Positions 17,655 through 20,294 of a stretch of 20,294 nucleotides of DNA are shown here, one piece after another. Made by a program: the position numbers and the translations under genes. Positions within the stretch are counted from its first letter, which is position 1. Each line of letters opens with the position of its first letter. This stretch comes from JBBQSU01 sp038234815 (lineage in GTDB: Bacteria > Planctomycetota > Phycisphaerae > Tepidisphaerales > Tepidisphaeraceae): contig JBBQSU010000060.1 in assembly GCA_038234815.1 (NCBI GenBank), forward strand, positions 1 to 20,294, written 5' to 3'. Under the pieces are notes generated by a model. It searched no databases. It had not been told where the DNA came from and saw only the letters and a program-made list of their open reading frames with translations.

Positions 17655-17804
17655 GGTTCGTCGCCTCCGAGAACGAGGAACTCCACCTTGAAAATTATCG
17701 TATTCTAAATCGGGTGGCTCTCCCCATCATGCAAAAATCAAGTGCATGGGAACCCTGCAAGAGTCCGGTTATTTCGAATATCCGGTTTATAGAGGCGGAG
17801 GACG

Positions 17805-17924
17805 ATGGCCAGCTCAGACGGCTCTGCCAGCCAATCAGCGAGGCGAAATGGCAAGCACGACCGTGGGGATTCTGACGTTGAGGGATCTGAAGAGGCCTTC
17901 ATAAACGCGCATAAACGCGGTTAG
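17805..17924 (+). CDS. Possible small ORF, 39 aa
   Basis: An ATG at 17805 preceded by GGAGG (17797-17801), only 3 bases away, opens a 39-codon frame ending TAG at 17922-17924. The translation begins MASSDGSASQSARRNGKHDR and is highly polar, with an acidic patch (DSDVEGSEE) and a basic end (INAHKRG). It has no signal peptide or membrane segment. It lies on the strand opposite to both neighbours, in the gap between the phosphoesterase and the acyltransferase. Its end is built from the tandem decamer at 17900-17919. I do not recognise it, and the short Shine-Dalgarno spacing and low complexity make it doubtful. Confidence 0.2.
   Translation: MASSDGSASQSARRNGKHDRGDSDVEGSEEAFINAHKRG
17900..17919. 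repeat. Tandem 10-bp direct repeat
   Basis: CATAAACGCG occurs twice head to tail (17900-17909 and 17910-17919) in the gap just downstream of the phosphoesterase stop. Two copies of a decamer could be a binding site read on one DNA face, or simple slippage. No third copy is seen nearby. Confidence 0.6.
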
Positions 17925-17945
17925 AAAACGAAATAACGCATGGCC

Positions 17946-18815
17946 TTATTCCACTGCGACAAATTTCGTCAGCCGCGCGGCCAATTCATCGACAGTGTAT
18001 GACTGGCCGAGATCGATGGGAAGGAACACGCCCTGGTTGTGGTCCGACGCGATAATCAGATGCTGCGGGCCGTTAATGGCATAGCCAGAGTCCTGCGGCT
18101 GGTGGCCGGTAATAATTAACTGCGCGTTGACCTTTTCAGCGAAGATCGCCACTGCCTGCGGGGTGATATTGCGTCCCCAGATGAGTTGATAGACCGGCCC
18201 CTTGCGGCGCGCATAATCCGGTCCAATCAGCACTCTGTCGAATACGCTGTAATCAAACCCGGGGATTTGGGTGTCGGTGGGGAGGCTGTGGCTGACCCAT
18301 ATCCCGTTAGGGCAGCGAACTGCCAGCGGGAAACTCAGCAGAAATTCAGTGATGGCGACCGTGATGCTGGTGGCGTGTTCGGCAAAATCTCGCTTCACGC
18401 CGGAATTGAAGGCCTCGCAAACGCTCAGGCCGGCTTTGGCGATACCTTCGCCGTGAATCTGGGCCAGATCGTGGTTGGCGAGCATGAAATGAACTTGATC
18501 GGGGAAATCACACTTCAGCTCGGCAGCCTTGTAAAGCAATTGCCATGAGTCCTCGGCGCCGTTCTCGTCGTAGTGATCACCGTGTATCAGCTCGTGCAGC
18601 ACCAAATGCCGGGCGGGATTGCTGCCCAGATCGGCATGGCGAACCACCTTCTCGAAATTTCGGCGGTGGTCGTGCAGATCACCGGTGATGATGGCTTCCC
18701 CTTGATCGGGCAGAACCACTAACTGGTGCCGGCGCAACGACGACAGCGTGTTCTCCTCGGTCGCGGCCTGAAGCGTTTCCAGGACTTGCTCGAAATTCAA
18801 TGTCAAAGAAGCCAC
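17946..18815 (-). CDS. Calcineurin-like metallophosphoesterase, 289 aa
   Basis: A cytoplasmic two-metal phosphoesterase. The motif series is complete: GDLHDH at 45-50 (D46, H48), GDHYD at 79-83 (D80), ANHD at 113-116 (N114, H115), SH at 175-176 and GHQ at 237-239. This is the order seen in the PPP-type serine/threonine phosphatase and Ap4A hydrolase superfamily. The first 40 residues are a helical lead-in not typical of the core fold. The start is a GTG at 18815, with AAGG (complement of 18822-18825) 6 bases upstream; no ATG is available nearby. The substrate could be a phosphoprotein, a dinucleotide or a phosphodiester. It diverges from the GH-GT2 gene across about 190 bp. Confidence 0.88.
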   Translation of the reverse strand: MASLTLNFEQVLETLQAATEENTLSSLRRHQLVVLPDQGEAIITGDLHDHRRNFEKVVRHADLGSNPARHLVLHELIHGDHYDENGAEDSWQLLYKAAELKCDFPDQVHFMLANHDLAQIHGEGIAKAGLSVCEAFNSGVKRDFAEHATSITVAITEFLLSFPLAVRCPNGIWVSHSLPTDTQIPGFDYSVFDRVLIGPDYARRKGPVYQLIWGRNITPQAVAIFAEKVNAQLIITGHQPQDSGYAINGPQHLIIASDHNQGVFLPIDLGQSYTVDELAARLTKFVAVE

Positions 18816-18914
18816 TTTCAGCCTTATTCCTTTCGCTTATCGGACCAAACTGGCGCGAGCGGGCAGATAACCTCGCCCTAACGACCGGTCGATCTTATTG
18901 TCTAGCAGAACGTA

Positions 18915-18940
18915 CCGGTGCTGGGAACCGGACTTTTTTT
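18915..18940 (+). terminator. Weak terminator-like hairpin in the divergent gap
   Basis: CCGGT (18915-18919) pairs with ACCGG (18927-18931) around a 7-base loop, and a run of seven Ts follows at 18934-18940. The stem is short, but the layout is that of an intrinsic terminator read on the plus strand. It lies about 70 bases before the start of the GH-GT2 gene, where a leader would be, so it could attenuate that gene if transcription begins further left. Confidence 0.3.
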
Positions 18941-19008
18941 ACCACGCGCGTCGCCTTATGGCATAAGATACGCGCTGTTCGTGACCAGCGGAAGGATCGT
19001 TGTTGCAG

Positions 19009-20294
19009 ATGACGTTAGCCGAACCTCCAGTTCAAGCTCCGCAAGAGACATTACCTACCACGCGCCATCGCGTGCAGGAGCCGATTACCAACCGCGTGCG
19101 CACGGACGGCAAGTTCTTCCGACTTGGCTCGGAAAAGTTTTACGTCAAGGGCGTCACTTATGGCCCATTTGCCAACGACGCCGATGGCCTGCCTTTTCCA
19201 TCGCAGGAGCGGGTTCGTCAGGATTTTGAACTTATTCGGGAACTCAATGCCAATTGTCTCCGGATTTATCACAATCCGCCGGCTTGGTTTTTAGATCTTG
19301 CCCAAGAGATGGGCCTGAAGATTTTCCTCGATGTGGCCTGGCCGAAAAACTGCAATTTCATTGGCGATGCCCGATTTGCCGAGATGGGTCGTCAGGCGGT
19401 CATTCAGGCCGCCAAGCAGTGCGCCAATCACCCCGCGGTTTTTGCGCTGAGCGTGGTGAACGAAATTCCGCCTGATCTGGTCCGCTTTAACGGTGCCGGC
19501 GCAGTCTGTGACTTTATTGATGAGCTTGTCGCTCTGGCCAAGGCCGAAGCGCCCGATTGCCTTGTCACCTTTGCCAATTTCCCAACCACCGAATACCTCA
19601 AGCCGGCGACCATCGATTTCGTCTGCTTTAATGTCTACCTGCACGAGGACACGGTATTCAGGAATTATCTGGCCCGGCTGCAAAACATCGCCGGTGACAA
19701 GCCGCTGATGCTCGGTGAGTACGGCATCGACACCTTACGTGAATACAACGAAGACAGGCAGGCCGAGATTCTTTCCCGTCACGTCCGGGCGACCTTCGAT
19801 GAGGGATTGGTTGGCACATTCATCTTCAGTTTTACCGACGAATGGGTGGTCCATGGCTATTCGATCGATGACTGGAACTTCGGGCTGGTCCGCAAGGATC
19901 GAACGCCCAAGCCGGCGTTTGCCCAGGTCAAGGCGCTGTTTGCCAAAGCTCCGCAGGTTTTTGACGGCCCCCTGCCGAAGATGAGCATCATCATCTGCTC
20001 GTATAACGGCGCCAGCACGGTCGAAACCTGCCTGAGCTCGATGGAGCGAATCAAATATCCGAATTTCGAGGTGATTTTTGTTGACGACGGCAGCAAGGAT
20101 CAGACCCAGCAGATTCTGAAAAAGTTCCCCGGCGTGGTGAACATCCGCCAGAAAAACATGGGCCTGAGCCACGCGCGAAATGTCGGCATGCGCGCGGCCA
20201 AGGGCGAGATCATCGTCTACACCGACAGCGACTGTGAGGCCGACGAGGATTGGCTGTACTACCTCGTCATGCCGATGATCCGCGGCGGGCACAT
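19009..20294 (+). CDS. Glycoside hydrolase fused to GT2 glycosyltransferase (cut by the window edge)
   Basis: An open frame from 19009 runs past the end of the window: 428 codons with no stop. Residues about 31-310 form a TIM-barrel glycoside hydrolase of clan GH-A (GH2/GH5-like), starting RTDGKFFRLGSEKFYVKGVT. The probable acid/base is E152 in ALSVVNEIP and the probable nucleophile is E237 in PLMLGEYGID. From residue 325 a GT2 domain begins (MSIIICSYNG), with VIFVDDGSKD (D359, D360) and YTDSDCE (DxD at 406-408) for nucleotide-sugar and metal binding. No signal peptide is visible. Joining a glycan-cleaving or transglycosylating domain to a sugar transferase suggests extracellular polysaccharide or glycoconjugate synthesis. 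The start is uncertain: GGAAGGA (18990-18996) is 12 bases before the ATG, and in-frame TTG codons at 19000 and 19003 lie nearer. An in-frame TGA at 18982 limits extension. Confidence 0.9.
   Translation, partial: MTLAEPPVQAPQETLPTTRHRVQEPITNRVRTDGKFFRLGSEKFYVKGVTYGPFANDADGLPFPSQERVRQDFELIRELNANCLRIYHNPPAWFLDLAQEMGLKIFLDVAWPKNCNFIGDARFAEMGRQAVIQAAKQCANHPAVFALSVVNEIPPDLVRFNGAGAVCDFIDELVALAKAEAPDCLVTFANFPTTEYLKPATIDFVCFNVYLHEDTVFRNYLARLQNIAGDKPLMLGEYGIDTLREYNEDRQAEILSRHVRATFDEGLVGTFIFSFTDEWVVHGYSIDDWNFGLVRKDRTPKPAFAQVKALFAKAPQVFDGPLPKMSIIICSYNGASTVETCLSSMERIKYPNFEVIFVDDGSKDQTQQILKKFPGVVNIRQKNMGLSHARNVGMRAAKGEIIVYTDSDCEADEDWLYYLVMPMIRGGH

Overview
The window is high-GC bacterial DNA with compact operons, ATGA/GTGA stop-start overlaps and occasional GTG or TTG starts. 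The gene content is an AroQ-type bifunctional PheA, a DUF2203-like protein, a GH42 beta-galactosidase paired with an uncharacterised putative glycoside hydrolase, a peptide-binding protein held by a membrane anchor instead of a lipid, and a glycoside hydrolase fused to a GT2 glycosyltransferase. This best suits a Planctomycetota-like heterotroph living on polysaccharides. That assignment is inferred from gene families; no rRNA or other taxonomic marker is present.

Layout. 1-604 is non-coding and holds two related long palindromes (293-340 and 411-451) with a perfect TATAAT between them. 605-1042 encodes a small twin-CBS protein. Convergent to it, on the minus strand, is a two-gene carbohydrate unit: GH42 beta-galactosidase (3078-5054), followed with an overlap by a second glycosidase-like protein (1082-3094). 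pheA (5123-6196, plus strand) diverges from GH42. After about 500 bp without a gene come a DUF2203 protein and a DoxX-type membrane protein (6701-7581), overlapping by ATGA.

7675-16127 is a seven-gene peptide/nickel-type ABC importer operon: permease pair 1 (DppB/DppC-like), a membrane-anchored solute-binding protein, permease pair 2 (closer to YejB/YejE), then two ATPases (DppD- and DppF-like). One binding protein and one ATPase pair thus sit with two different permease pairs, which is the most unusual gene arrangement here.

16261-18815 is minus strand: a short protein-like remnant, a BioF2/CelD-type GNAT acyltransferase with a TTG start, and a calcineurin-like phosphoesterase. Between the last two lies a possible 39-residue plus-strand ORF that ends in a tandem decamer. 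From 19009 a plus-strand gene runs off the window edge and encodes a TIM-barrel glycoside hydrolase fused to a GT2 glycosyltransferase.

Working together: the GH42 unit probably degrades imported galactosides inside the cell, since no signal peptide is visible. The ABC operon imports peptides or similar solutes. The acyltransferase and the GH-GT2 fusion suggest exopolysaccharide or cell-surface work at the right-hand end. I see no CRISPR array, rRNA, tRNA, transposase or prophage gene.
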